A stretch of DNA of 17,141 nt from Coemansia sp. RSA 922. Taxonomy: Eukaryota > Kickxellomycota > Kickxellomycetes > Kickxellales > Kickxellaceae. This document shows positions 1 through 9,013 of the stretch, piece after piece. Position 1 is the first letter of the stretch. The number at the start of each line of letters is the position of its first letter. The notes beneath the pieces are model-generated. The model had not been told where the DNA came from and did not search any database. It saw only the letters and a list, made by a program, of their open reading frames with translations. The stretch spans positions 1 through 17,141 of the forward strand of contig JANBQS010000476.1 in NCBI GenBank assembly GCA_027577415.1, in the 5' to 3' direction. The translations under genes and the position numbers were made by a program.

Positions 1-291
1 TGCGAGATGCACGGCTTCCAACACATCATCGTGCCAAAGTCGCGCTTCACGCTGCATACCGGCCAAGACAACATCACGACATACACGTTTAACACGCACG
101 TTGCTCAGCACTACTTTTGCAAAACTTGCGGTATCGAGTCGTTCTATGTGCCAAGAAGCAATCCCGACGGATACTCCATCAACTTTAGATGTCTGGAGCG
201 CGATAATGTCGCCGAGTTTGAGATCCTGCCCTTTGACGGCAAGAACTGGGAAGATAATGCTGCAAAATTGGCACACATGTCAAAAGAATAG
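1..291 (+). CDS. CENP-V/GFA-domain protein, 3' part
   Basis: The reading frame is open from the first base and ends at TAG 289-291, so the 5' part lies outside the window. The 96 visible codons match the GFA (glutathione-dependent formaldehyde-activating enzyme-like) zinc fold in its CENP-V-like form. The first codon is a Cys followed by a short HGFQHIIVP stretch. Next come a Tyr-x-Phe-Asn-Thr strand and the second zinc pair in FCKTCG, then the typical FYVPRSNPDGYS segment. The first codon probably encodes the last Cys of the upstream Cys cluster. Family members bind structural and/or catalytic zinc. The eukaryotic branch includes CENP-V, but fungal members have no agreed substrate, so no reaction is assigned. 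The gene is tail-to-tail with the ABC transporter, 61 bp away. Confidence 0.85.
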   Translation, partial: CEMHGFQHIIVPKSRFTLHTGQDNITTYTFNTHVAQHYFCKTCGIESFYVPRSNPDGYSINFRCLERDNVAEFEILPFDGKNWEDNAAKLAHMSKE

Positions 292-352
292 CAATCTTTA
301 TTAAAGATAAGGAAGAGGATGTTTTTTATTTTCAAAAAAGAGAGATTGGTAC
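292..352. terminator. Convergent 3' ends with polyadenylation-like hexamers
   Basis: This 61-bp spacer separates the stop of the GFA gene from the stop of the ABC transporter. On the plus strand ATTAAA lies at 300-305. On the minus strand AATAAA (read as TTTATT) lies at 325-330. Each is correctly placed to end one of the two converging transcripts, so the 3' UTRs probably overlap. Confidence 0.5.
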
Positions 353-2431
353 TTAGATCCACAGATACCTCGGCTTGGCCTTCCACCGCAGAGACATGTA
401 GGCGAAAAGGTTGTAAATGACAGCCATGCATACACCGATTAGCGCGCACTGGCCGACAGTGAACTGGTCTAGTCTGTACAGCTTGATAACGTCATCACCT
501 CTTGCCATGCACAGCCCGTTGTTAGCCCGACAGTGCAACTGCAGTCCGCCAAACTCGGTTCGCACCATGCCCTCGTAGATGTAAAAGGCCGGCGATATGA
601 ACTGCATCCACCGGATGACCGGCAGCAAATCGCCGGCATTAGCCAGGTGACCACCGAATATTACCCAAGTGGTGATAGCCAGTGCAGAGACCACCGACGC
701 CAAGTCATACGTGTCGACAAACGAGCCCACCAGCAAAGTAACGCCCAGCGTCACAACAATGAGAACTGTAAACAACGATAATGACGTCAGTACCTTGGTC
801 GCGTCCGACTGCAACCCGGCCATAAAGTAGATGCCCACAAAGTACACCCAACTTGATAACACGGCCAGCGGCAAGTACACGATAACTTTGGCGAGATAGA
901 ACGACGACATACGGTAAGAGCCCGACCCGCGCTCGCTGAGCATAATGTCCTTGGCCTTGTAGTACACGTAGAGGTAGTGCGACATGACGCCGTAAGTCGA
1001 GTTGAGCGTCAGCGCGAAGAACAGGCCGATGCGGTTCTGGATTGACTCGATTTCGTTACCCAGCTTGAAAAACAACAGACCGAGCAGCAAAAGCACCGAG
1101 ACCGAGTTTAGACAGACTGCGCTGAGAAACGTAAAGTGCCGTACTGTCGTGATAACGTCTCTCTGCGCCAGCGTCTTTACTTCGAAAAACCAGCTTGCCC
1201 GTCTTGGCGGAGACTCGTCAGCCATTGTGCCCCAGCCATCTGCTTTGGCTGCCATGCGGATACCACCGTGAGTAACTGCCGACATATTCGGATTAAACGC
1301 CTGCTCGTAAAGCCCGCCATACGTCAAGGACAGCTTGGCGGCAGGGTGCTTGGACTCGGTGAAGGACTGCGAGAGAAACTCTATTCTCCGCCGGCTGAGC
1401 TCGAGGTCGTGAGGCGAGCGGTTGTTAAGCGACATAATGTCAATGAAAAAGTCGGCTGGGTTCTGGCGTAGAGGACAAGGAAACCCCTTTGACTCAAAGT
1501 ACTCGATAGCCTCGTTAGAAGAGCCAAAGAACACCAAGTGGCCCTGGCTGAGCAGCAAAATGCGGTCAAAGCAGTTGAGCATATTGGCGTTTGGCTGGTG
1601 CACAGTCATCACGGAGGCAATACCACGGGACCGTGTAATATCACGCACCAGCTCGACGACCATCTCAGCCGAGTTGCTATCCAAGCCTGAAGTTGGCTCA
1701 TCGAGTACAATCATATCCGGGTCTGTGACAAGGCCGACGCCGATACTCACCCGCTTTCGCTCACCGCCCGACACGCCACGATTCAGCGCATCGCCAATTT
1801 TGGAACTCTTTATGTGGCTGAGTCTCAACTGCTGCATAACGCTGGCAACTCGCTCAACTTTTTGCAACTGCGAGTACTTTTTGTCCGTCAACCGCAGCTT
1901 GGCAGCAAACATAATTGTCTCCTCGACTGTGAGCATAGGAAACATAACGTCCTCTTGCTCGACGTAGGCTACACGGCGTTTGAATATGCCTGGCACCCGC
2001 TTCTTGCCCCGGAACTGCACCTTGCCGTTGAGCACACCGCCCTCGATACGACCAGCAAGGATGTTAAGCAAAGTGGTCTTTCCCGCACCTGATGGTCCCA
2101 GTAGACCGATGACCTCGCCTGGATACACCTCGCCCGAAATCCCGTGCAGCAGCGTGCGCATACTCGACTGCTCCTTGTCCTTGACTCGCACGCTGTATGT
2201 GACGTTATCCCACGACAAAAGTGGCGCCAGCTGTCCCTTTGAGCCATAGCCGACTATATTAGCTCCGTCATAAGGCTCGGGCGTAGTCTGATAACCGTCA
2301 TCTATCGGACTAAGTGGTTGCTCCATAAAGTCACGTGTGCTACCGAACTGCTGTTGTGATGAATTTGTGCTACTGATACTGTCGACTCGCGACGACGTAA
2401 CCGCCAGTTGCCGGCCAGAATGGATGTTCAT
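353..2431 (-). CDS. ABCG (white-type) half-transporter
   Basis: The 692-residue protein has the ABCG order: nucleotide-binding domain first, then one six-helix ABC2 membrane domain. The Walker A motif GPSGAGKT is at about 112-119 and the Q-loop Gln at 159. The signature VSGGERKR is at 220-227, Walker B MIVLDEP at 240-246, and the switch His (TVHQPN) at 278. The family-typical NPADFFID follows the ATPase. The last roughly 280 residues hold six hydrophobic segments, with charged IVYLPLAV-type loops as in other ABCG proteins. A half-transporter must dimerise to export a substrate, often lipid, sterol or xenobiotic; the substrate cannot be read here. The first in-frame ATG is at 2429-2431; the codon two positions upstream is only TTG. 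The N-terminal 60 residues are Ser/Gln-rich. No intron is needed. Confidence 0.93.
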   Translation of the reverse strand: MNIHSGRQLAVTSSRVDSISSTNSSQQQFGSTRDFMEQPLSPIDDGYQTTPEPYDGANIVGYGSKGQLAPLLSWDNVTYSVRVKDKEQSSMRTLLHGISGEVYPGEVIGLLGPSGAGKTTLLNILAGRIEGGVLNGKVQFRGKKRVPGIFKRRVAYVEQEDVMFPMLTVEETIMFAAKLRLTDKKYSQLQKVERVASVMQQLRLSHIKSSKIGDALNRGVSGGERKRVSIGVGLVTDPDMIVLDEPTSGLDSNSAEMVVELVRDITRSRGIASVMTVHQPNANMLNCFDRILLLSQGHLVFFGSSNEAIEYFESKGFPCPLRQNPADFFIDIMSLNNRSPHDLELSRRRIEFLSQSFTESKHPAAKLSLTYGGLYEQAFNPNMSAVTHGGIRMAAKADGWGTMADESPPRRASWFFEVKTLAQRDVITTVRHFTFLSAVCLNSVSVLLLLGLLFFKLGNEIESIQNRIGLFFALTLNSTYGVMSHYLYVYYKAKDIMLSERGSGSYRMSSFYLAKVIVYLPLAVLSSWVYFVGIYFMAGLQSDATKVLTSLSLFTVLIVVTLGVTLLVGSFVDTYDLASVVSALAITTWVIFGGHLANAGDLLPVIRWMQFISPAFYIYEGMVRTEFGGLQLHCRANNGLCMARGDDVIKLYRLDQFTVGQCALIGVCMAVIYNLFAYMSLRWKAKPRYLWI

Positions 2432-3789
2432 TGGCAAAATTCCGTCGTGTGCGTGTTTTTTTTTGTTGGCGTGTGCGTAAATGAACTAGGTTGTATGTTA
2501 AAGCAGAAAAAGGAGGGGAGCGTATAAGGTATAGAGTGTAGAAATACGAGGCTTTAGCAACAGGAAAACACCGGGGGAGGGGAAGGAGGAGCCGTCAGAG
2601 ATGTACTAAGGAGAGTATGTCAAAACACCATATACCGTAACACGCACAACAGTCGACAAGCAAGAACGCGTAGAGCAAGAGAGCGGAGTTTAAACTGTAA
2701 AGGGACAAAAAAGAGGTGCGTATGAGATGAGAACTAGAAGATGCTAAGCCGGAGCAAGAGTGTACACACACAAAAGACTACAATAACGAACTTTGGATAG
2801 ATAGAAAATAAAAAAAACGAATGAGAGAGGAAGTGGTGAGAGGGAGGCAACGTAGCCCGGTAGTGAGATGAATGGAAGAAAGGGGGGAGGCGTGAATAAA
2901 GAAAGAGGGACGGGAGGAGAGAGAAAGAGAGAAAAGCAACAACAGGAGATAATGGAGTTCGCCTATGAGGTCCATATAAAGCTACATGAGGCTCACAAAA
3001 AAGCCATTCGAAAAAAAAAGCCAACAGGATGCTATTCTAAATGTAAGATAGCCCCTTTCACTCTTAAGCGCTTTCTTTTTTGGAAGCACTCTTCCGAACA
3101 GTCTGAACTAAATACAGACGACTTCCATTATCCACATAAAAAAGAAACAGACTGGAAGATTCATTGTTCAAAAAAAAAAAAACACAATCGGGACTCTTAC
3201 GCCGCCACACAAAAAAAAAACAACATCGTGGAGGGCCATTACCTCATACTAGAAACACGTGTCTCTTACCTGTAGGGAAATGAGAAAATACAGACCGCAA
3301 AAAGGTTACGTCGGTCCAAAATAAGCTACTTTTTTTATTTTGTTCCGAACAAATATGTAGTGCCGAATAGCAGTGAAATACAGCCGTAAAGAACCCGCTT
3401 TCTATGAGGCGTATATCTTTTTTTGGTTCTCGAAAGTACAGCAAACAAATCTTGCGTATATTTCCCTCCTCTTCAGAGCGCAGTACTTTGTTACGTCACC
3501 GCCAGTCACAGCAGTTACCTAATACCGTCCACTCTCTTGCTCCCCAAGATTTAGCAATTCGGCAAACAGGAACGAGAGCTATATCCAGTTAATAGCTATC
3601 GGCCAGCTTTGAACCTTGGTAAAAAAGAAGAAAGATAAAATGATAAAAAGTAGTTTTTTAAATAAAAAAATTGTTTATGCATAAATTATTGCAAGGAGAG
3701 ATAATAAAAGACAAGCAGTAATGCGTCTTATTAAATTTTTTCCAAGGGTAACGCCTTTTTTGTCAGTGAGGGGAGAGAAAGCAAACTTA
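2432..3789. other. Intergenic region upstream of the ABC transporter
   Basis: No gene is supported in this 1.36-kb stretch. Between about 2500 and 2960 the plus strand is strongly purine-rich, with runs such as gggggagggg and gaggagagagaaagagag. The minus strand, which would be the transporter's leader and promoter, is therefore CT-rich, as in many fungal 5' regions. From about 3000 the sequence is AT-rich with several A and T homopolymers. A CACGTG site lies near 3256-3261. ORFs in this stretch are lysine- or serine/phenylalanine-biased products of the skewed composition. Confidence 0.5.
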
Positions 3790-3794
3790 TTCCC

Positions 3795-4091
3795 ATTATA
3801 ACATAAAAAAAAAGGCAGGGTTGCATATACACTCCCCCAGTTTGATACAGCCGCGATTATCTCGGTAGGGGGAGAGCCAAGGTCGATGGTATTTTTTTGT
3901 AGATATTCTATTATTCAAAAGGTAAGCCACATTGATATCTATTTTCTATTTTTTTTTTTCCAGGCGTACACATGTAAAAGCGATTGTGGCCGAGTTGCAT
4001 ATGCACACCGCCAAGCCACTGTTTTCTGCATGCTTCCGCATATATCCAGCAAATATACTCACTATTTGTAAATGAAAAAAAATAAATAAAC
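3795..4091 (+). other. Possible small spliced transcription unit (ORF 3886-4071)
   Basis: A TATA-like element (attataacat, about 3795-3803) precedes an ATG at 3886. A very good short intron fits 3922-3963: GTAAGC donor, a long pyrimidine tract, CAG acceptor, 42 nt. The frame then continues to TAA at 4069-4071, and AATAAA repeats lie at 4081-4090. Removing the intron keeps the frame and gives a 47-residue, Cys-containing peptide that I do not recognise. The unit could equally be a spliced non-coding RNA. Support is the ordered set of transcription and splicing signals only. Confidence 0.3.
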
Positions 4092-4395
4092 CCTATTGCT
4101 GCCTAATACCAACACACACTTGGCAGCAAGCCGTATCATTTGAAAGTGAATGCAAGGGTGTACCGATCAGTCGCATAGCCTTTTACGAGAAAAAAAAGTA
4201 GACAGATCCAATTGGAAAAAAAAAATATCTCTCTCGCTTACTGCTCCATTGAACCTCGGTCACTGTTACTGTGCTCTTCATCAAATTAAAATGTCCTTTT
4301 GAAATAATAGGGACAAGAATGTCCAAACATAAACATAGGTGGAAAAAAAAGAGATATGCAAAATACTTTTTATTTTATTAACTAAACGTCATCGA
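4092..4395 (-). terminator. 3' flank of UBA2
   Basis: About 300 bases without a gene. Two minus-strand AATAAA hexamers (4369-4374 and 4374-4379) lie 17-27 bases past the UBA2 stop and are its likely polyadenylation signals. The rest is AT-rich with A-runs, and I see nothing else in it. Confidence 0.5.
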
Positions 4396-6318
4396 TTACT
4401 CGCTGATAGTCGTTTCGTCATCAGTTGCTACTGCGCGTCGCTTGACCGGGCTCTCAACGCGGACACCAATGTCGCTTAGTTTACGCTTAGCAAGTTCATC
4501 CGAAATATCATTGACATTCTCCGCATGATTCAAAGTAGCGAGTCCCTCGTCGCCATCGCTGTCATCCACAACAACGGCAACATCGTCATCAGCAAAATGG
4601 AGCTGATCGCCACTAGGCGCCGTCTCGTCAACCGTAGGTGGCGGCAGGGGAGCAAACTCTGGAACCAATTCAAAGCCCTCGATATCAAGATCCAGAGGCT
4701 GACTGCCATCCTCAACACGGGGCCCCGCAATACTAAGAACAACCGGCACGGTGGCTGCCACGCACTCCACGTCGTCCAAATCTTCCCTCGTCACAGTAAT
4801 CATCCTACCGCGGCCCAAATCCAGTTCCTCCATAGACTTTTCCATATTATCCTCGAAATCCAGGTCATACAGAATACGACTGCCCTCAACAATAGATATG
4901 TCCTCGCCCAAGTACAAATTGTTCTCAGTTTCCGCCAACATATGCAAGTAATCGACAACATCGCCCAGCGTAGTCCTAGAGAGATCCGCAACCCGCAAAG
5001 TAAGGTACCGTCTCCGACACACAGCACATGTCGCATTAGGCGTAGCCAAGGGCTCGCTGAGCACGCTACGCGACCGCTTGCTATTGTACGAGACGTAGGC
5101 TGTATGACACCGAGACATCTGCTCGCTAACGACCATAATCGCCTGCGTGACCATCATCCCGGCAACCACAGCGTTGGTCGTAGCAATAGCCGGAATAATG
5201 TTGCCAGCCATAGCCTTCGTCTCGAATATCGAGGTCTGGTCAATGCCAAACACGTATGAGCGGAGACTAGCAGTAGCCGCAACAAAGTTCAGCGCATCCT
5301 CATCGTCCTTGTCAAACGAAATCGAGCCTCCCTGCCCATCCGAATCAAGTCTCTGTGCCAGCCGGCCAGCCGTATACTTGAACAAGACAAAGGCATCGGT
5401 CAGCGACATGGCCGTGTGGGTGCCGGGCGACGTGGGGTCAAAATCAGAGCCGAGTGCCACAGACTCCAACTCATCGTAGTCCAGCTGCGTCGGCGGCTGC
5501 CTGTGCTTCCACATATCGGGCATAGACAACAGGCGGGCAATATCGCCAGAGAACACTTTCTCAAAAACCACACGCGCAAACTCGGGACTACCCATCGCTT
5601 CGGCCAGTTTGGCCAATGCCATAGATTCCTCACGTAGCTGCTTCAGTTCCTCCATATTCTCAGCATCCTCCTCAGCTGTCATATCCTTGTCATCTTGACG
5701 CTCGCCAAACAGCTGGGCAAACAGGTAGTTTTTCGCCCACACAATGCAGTGAATAGGCGCCGATGGCGTCGACCGAATAGTACAAATGGGAAAGGTTTTG
5801 CGCTCGACCGGTTTCGGGTGACATTCAAAGCACTCTGTCTCACCGCCCTTAATAACCGTGACTTGACCCAAGTACCCGGCCGTCCCTGACTCGATCAACG
5901 GCACGTGCGCAGCAAGACACATAGTGTTGACATGCCTACGCGCATCCAAGTTATCCAACGCATTGAGCACAAGATCAAACTGCGAGAACCAGTCCACATC
6001 AAAAGTAGGCTCTTTGATATTGGCCTGCCGAGCATGCGCGTCGATACCGGGGTTAAAGTTGCGAATGGCTTGGACCGCCACCTCGGACTTGGGTCGCTTG
6101 ATGTGTCTGCGCTGGAAGAGAAACTGGCGATTAAGGTTAGATAGATCAATGGTATCTAGGTCAACAGCTTCGATGTGCTGGAACCCAGACATACTAAGGT
6201 CCTTGAGCAGCTCACAGCCAATACCACCGGCACCTACGACTAATAGCCGGGCGGTGGAAACGCATGTCGCAGCCTCTTGGCCAAATATCCTAGTCAACTG
6301 TTCAGTTGTCCGCATCAT
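4396..6318 (-). CDS. UBA2: SUMO-activating enzyme subunit 2
   Basis: Uba2 pairs with Aos1/Sae1 as the nuclear SUMO E1: it adenylates SUMO and carries it as a thioester to Ubc9. The 640-residue length matches the family. The ATP-binding GAGGIGCE loop is at 29-36, with the acidic VDLDTIDLSNLNRQFLF stretch at 52-68. The catalytic Cys is 179 in FPICTIRSTP. The structural zinc pairs are CFEC (163-166) and CAVC (431-434). A ubiquitin-fold domain follows at about 436-530. The C-terminal tail holds an acidic, Val-rich patch at 577-591 that resembles a SUMO-interacting motif. It also has two basic clusters (KRK 611-613, KRR 626-628) that could import it to the nucleus. Two consecutive ATGs (6316-6318 and 6313-6315) start the frame. 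There is no intron. It is divergent from PUS4 across a 281-bp shared promoter. Confidence 0.96.
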   Translation of the reverse strand: MMRTTEQLTRIFGQEAATCVSTARLLVVGAGGIGCELLKDLSMSGFQHIEAVDLDTIDLSNLNRQFLFQRRHIKRPKSEVAVQAIRNFNPGIDAHARQANIKEPTFDVDWFSQFDLVLNALDNLDARRHVNTMCLAAHVPLIESGTAGYLGQVTVIKGGETECFECHPKPVERKTFPICTIRSTPSAPIHCIVWAKNYLFAQLFGERQDDKDMTAEEDAENMEELKQLREESMALAKLAEAMGSPEFARVVFEKVFSGDIARLLSMPDMWKHRQPPTQLDYDELESVALGSDFDPTSPGTHTAMSLTDAFVLFKYTAGRLAQRLDSDGQGGSISFDKDDEDALNFVAATASLRSYVFGIDQTSIFETKAMAGNIIPAIATTNAVVAGMMVTQAIMVVSEQMSRCHTAYVSYNSKRSRSVLSEPLATPNATCAVCRRRYLTLRVADLSRTTLGDVVDYLHMLAETENNLYLGEDISIVEGSRILYDLDFEDNMEKSMEELDLGRGRMITVTREDLDDVECVAATVPVVLSIAGPRVEDGSQPLDLDIEGFELVPEFAPLPPPTVDETAPSGDQLHFADDDVAVVVDDSDGDEGLATLNHAENVNDISDELAKRKLSDIGVRVESPVKRRAVATDDETTISE

Positions 6319-6599
6319 ATAGACCCGTATAGAGCGTGAATTGACAGGAAAAAATAAAAATGAGAAATGAAAAATGTAGAAAGAAAAAAAGAACGCTGCT
6401 TACTCAATTCTTTTGCAATTATTTCGCGTTTCTTGGTTCACGCAGCAAGATGGTTTCTCCTTACCCCACCCCCATAGTGGTTGATGGGTGATTGCCAATT
6501 TCCGATAGTTCTTTACTGAAAAGCTGCAAAGATAATTCGTTTACTTTTTATAAAAAAGAAAAGAACGATCTTTATAAATTATTTTTTTATTAACGACCC
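6319..6599. promoter_or_regulatory. Bidirectional promoter of UBA2 and PUS4
   Basis: The 281 bp between two divergent start codons must hold both promoters. On the PUS4 side a TATA-like ctttttataaaaaag sits about 50 bases before its ATG, in AT-rich DNA. The UBA2 side shows no obvious TATA, only A/T runs. Exact transcription starts cannot be read. Confidence 0.6.
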
Positions 6600-7634
6600 A
6601 TGTTAAAAGCCGCAAAGGACGTAGCAGTCAGACGAGCCAGCATGAGGCTCTCCAGTGCGGATGCATCGATGCTCCACGGGATATTTGCAGTCAATAAGCC
6701 TCCTGGAATAAGCTGCGCCGGACTGCTCGATTACTTTAAACGCAACATCACCAAAGGTTCCTCATCCATGTCGTTCAGCGAGCACTTTGACCGCGAACAA
6801 GCCTTAAGAATCAAAGTAGACAATCAAAAGAAGAAGGCTCGCAGACGGTTTGTTCCCTCCAATATCCGCGTCGGACACGGAGGCACATTGGACGTAGAGG
6901 CAGCTGGAGTACTAGTGTTTGGCATCAATAACGGATGCAAGCAATTGGGCGAGTATTTAGTCGGCGGTAAATCATACCTAGCCACAGGACTCTTAGGCGT
7001 AGCCACCGAATCCTACGACGCCGAAGGCAACGTAACACTTTTAGCCGACACAGCCGCAGTGAATGGATCCAAGATCCAAGAGGCTATCCCCCAGTTTATC
7101 GGCGAAATTATGCAGCGTCCGCCTATATACTCAGCCATAAAACTCGACGGCAAGCGATTGTACGAGTACGCACGCGGCGGCGAGAACATTCCGACAGAAA
7201 TAAAGCCTCGTAGTGTGACAGTCAGCGATGTCAAGCTCCTCTACTACGAGAACCAGGAGGCTGGAGAAAAGATTGGCAGACAAGTTATGCTCCCCACCGA
7301 CTATGCCGACTACTATGCAACAGGAAGATACGAGTGGCAGAATCTGGCGGGCGCACCCGTAGTTGGCCAACCTTTGCTGCCATTTGCGAATCAACCCACA
7401 GCGCCCAAATTCCAACTGTTGATAAATAGCGGTGGTGGAGTCTACGTAAGATCGCTTATACATGATTTAGGCCAAGCCGTGGGGTCAGCAGCCACGATGG
7501 TCTCACTCGTAAGAACGTCACAGGGTCCATTGCGACTGGACCGCGATACAATAGAGCCCCAGGATCTTGTCTACATGGACCGCGTCATAGAGGCCATTCA
7601 CCATGCCGACGCAGTTATCCAAAGTGTTCAATAA
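6600..7634 (+). CDS. PUS4: tRNA pseudouridine-55 synthase, TRUB1/Pus4 type
   Basis: This TruB-family enzyme converts uridine 55 of the tRNA T-loop to pseudouridine; yeast Pus4 serves both cytosolic and mitochondrial tRNAs. In the 344 residues, FAVNKPPGISCA (29-40) is the family's N-terminal signature. The catalytic Asp is 98 in GHGGTLD, and RPPIYSAIK (173-181) and the late GGGVYVRSLIHDLG segment complete the core. The residue after the catalytic Asp is Val rather than the Pro of bacterial TruB and yeast Pus4; animal TRUB1 also lacks that Pro. Residues 1-23 are basic and Ala/Ser-rich, like a weak mitochondrial presequence, with further in-frame ATGs at codons 15 and 24, just before the conserved domain. 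The AATAAA at 7630-7635 overlaps its own stop codon. Confidence 0.93.
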   Translation: MLKAAKDVAVRRASMRLSSADASMLHGIFAVNKPPGISCAGLLDYFKRNITKGSSSMSFSEHFDREQALRIKVDNQKKKARRRFVPSNIRVGHGGTLDVEAAGVLVFGINNGCKQLGEYLVGGKSYLATGLLGVATESYDAEGNVTLLADTAAVNGSKIQEAIPQFIGEIMQRPPIYSAIKLDGKRLYEYARGGENIPTEIKPRSVTVSDVKLLYYENQEAGEKIGRQVMLPTDYADYYATGRYEWQNLAGAPVVGQPLLPFANQPTAPKFQLLINSGGGVYVRSLIHDLGQAVGSAATMVSLVRTSQGPLRLDRDTIEPQDLVYMDRVIEAIHHADAVIQSVQ

Positions 7635-7635
7635 A
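7628..7635. terminator. Overlapping tails of PUS4 and the mannanase gene
   Basis: PUS4 stops with TAA at 7632-7634, and the minus-strand mannanase gene stops with TGA at 7628-7630, so the two coding sequences share 7 bp. The plus-strand hexamer AATAAA at 7630-7635 contains the PUS4 stop. Any PUS4 3' UTR must therefore be antisense to mannanase coding sequence, and vice versa. Confidence 0.7.
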
Positions 7636-9013
7636 TTATTTGGCAACTACTCAGACGCTCAGAAAAGCTGCCAATGACTGATAATGTCACAGTGTCGTTG
7701 TCGTAGACGCTGTTCCAGCCCGGCGGCTCGTGTGGCGGGTCGCCAGTCCACGACATTTCCTCAGTTGGCAGCACAGGCGGCCTGGCACTGCCAGCGTATG
7801 CCCAAAACGCAGCACCCGCAAATGCGCCCTCCCCACGGCATGGCCCGTTCTCAAGTACAGCATCAGCAACCGCCGCATAAAACCTATTGCGATGCGTGAC
7901 TGGTGCACTCGGAGTATACGCGCCTAGACCCGCTGATGAGCCCCACTGATCGCGCATCAGCCCGTATTCGAACAACACGCAGGGCATATCCAGTTCTTGC
8001 GACCACTCGCTAACCCCCCTCACAAACTTTCGCATCTCTTGGATAGCAAAGTCGACGCTGCCAAGGCTGGGGTCAGTAGAGTTGTAGAGTCCCCAGTTCA
8101 GCGGCCAAAAGTGTGCCGATGCCAGCGAGATGTACGGCGAGCGGTGCATGGTGTGGAACCACTGCTGGCCGTTTTTGGATTCAGCGCCCGTCGTTACCAA
8201 GTGCCGAGCATCCAGAGAGTGTATAAAAGAGGCGGTTTCGTTTATCCACCGGAATAATTGGTCGTAGTCGTCAGGGATAATCTGGGGCTCGTTCATCAGC
8301 TCCCACGCCAGAATACTCGGATCATTTCGGTACTCCACACCAGTATACACATTGGTCCGCGTAATCACCCGACGTATGTGGTCTCTGAACCACGTCTGCG
8401 TAGTATTGTACACCAGTGGGTCGGCATAAAACCTATTAGTGTAGTCCAAGTACGCCTGGTACTCGCCGCCCACAAACACCTGGCGCAAGTGGTCCCACTG
8501 CACAGGGTACGGAATCCTCGTGTCTGTAGCCCAACTAACATACTGCGCTACGCCGCCACTCCACGTCCAATAATTGGAGAGCGACACGACCGCCGTCATA
8601 TTGAATCTCGGCAGCTGCGCCAAGAACCAGTCGAGGCCCTCGAATACGTCCATGTCGTAGGTGCCAGGAGATGTCATGAGTGCAGGGTATATTCGGTCCG
8701 CCTGCCATCCGTATTGCGAGCCTTCGGAGGCAGCTAGAATGCGGACCGTGTTGACGCCATAGGAGGATAGTGTGGAGAGGTCGTCGAGAACACGGGCGCG
8801 ACTGCTGCTGGGCCCCGAGGACATGCCTAGGTTCATGGCTTGCCAGTAGTTGGCTCCTGAGATGTAGTGTGGGTGGCCGTGCCGAAATAGTCGTGTGCCA
8901 TGAGCACTCACAAATCCAACGTTTGGCTGGGCCATGATATGCTGAGACACTGTTTGACTACTAGCACCAACGCCAAACGACAACGTCAATATAAAATACA
9001 ATGCAGTGAACAT
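7628..9013 (-). CDS. Secreted endo-beta-1,4-mannanase-like glycoside hydrolase, family GH5
   Basis: The 461-residue product begins with a hydrophobic signal peptide (about 1-20, ending near GASSQ), so it should be secreted. The GH5 barrel shows the acid/base Glu 242 in ELMNEP and the nucleophile Glu 349 in CVLFEYG. The sugar-binding motifs GANYWQAMNLG and HFWPLNWGLY are also present, with the late GDPPHEPPGW motif seen in fungal mannanases. Five N-glycosylation sequons (near 138, 203, 258, 311, 439) fit an extracellular enzyme. The expected reaction is internal cleavage of beta-1,4-mannan or galactomannan; other GH5 beta-glycan specificities are possible. The frame stays open 61 codons further upstream, but I start at the ATG of 9011-9013 because it begins the signal peptide. 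No intron is needed. Confidence 0.88.
   Translation of the reverse strand: MFTALYFILTLSFGVGASSQTVSQHIMAQPNVGFVSAHGTRLFRHGHPHYISGANYWQAMNLGMSSGPSSSRARVLDDLSTLSSYGVNTVRILAASEGSQYGWQADRIYPALMTSPGTYDMDVFEGLDWFLAQLPRFNMTAVVSLSNYWTWSGGVAQYVSWATDTRIPYPVQWDHLRQVFVGGEYQAYLDYTNRFYADPLVYNTTQTWFRDHIRRVITRTNVYTGVEYRNDPSILAWELMNEPQIIPDDYDQLFRWINETASFIHSLDARHLVTTGAESKNGQQWFHTMHRSPYISLASAHFWPLNWGLYNSTDPSLGSVDFAIQEMRKFVRGVSEWSQELDMPCVLFEYGLMRDQWGSSAGLGAYTPSAPVTHRNRFYAAVADAVLENGPCRGEGAFAGAAFWAYAGSARPPVLPTEEMSWTGDPPHEPPGWNSVYDNDTVTLSVIGSFSERLSSCQIIY

Noticed and set aside
2734..3024. Minus-strand 96-codon ORF rich in Ser, Phe, Leu
   Set aside because: It is the CT-rich complement of a purine-rich stretch; composition explains both the residues and the lack of stops.
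3149..3270. Minus-strand CAG|GTAAGA donor with a possible CAG acceptor, a 5' UTR intron for the ABC transporter
   Set aside because: The donor is good, but it would require a leader starting about 800 bases upstream of the ATG and nothing else supports it.
2868..3275. Plus-strand 135-codon ORF
   Set aside because: It begins in the purine-rich tract and passes through several poly-A runs, giving a Lys-biased product with no domain; no promoter or polyadenylation signal is placed for it.
3820..3890. Possible snRNA-like element (ccgcgattatctcgg near a U4-like gcgattat string)
   Set aside because: Only a few bases agree and no Sm site, stem order or conserved 5' end follows.
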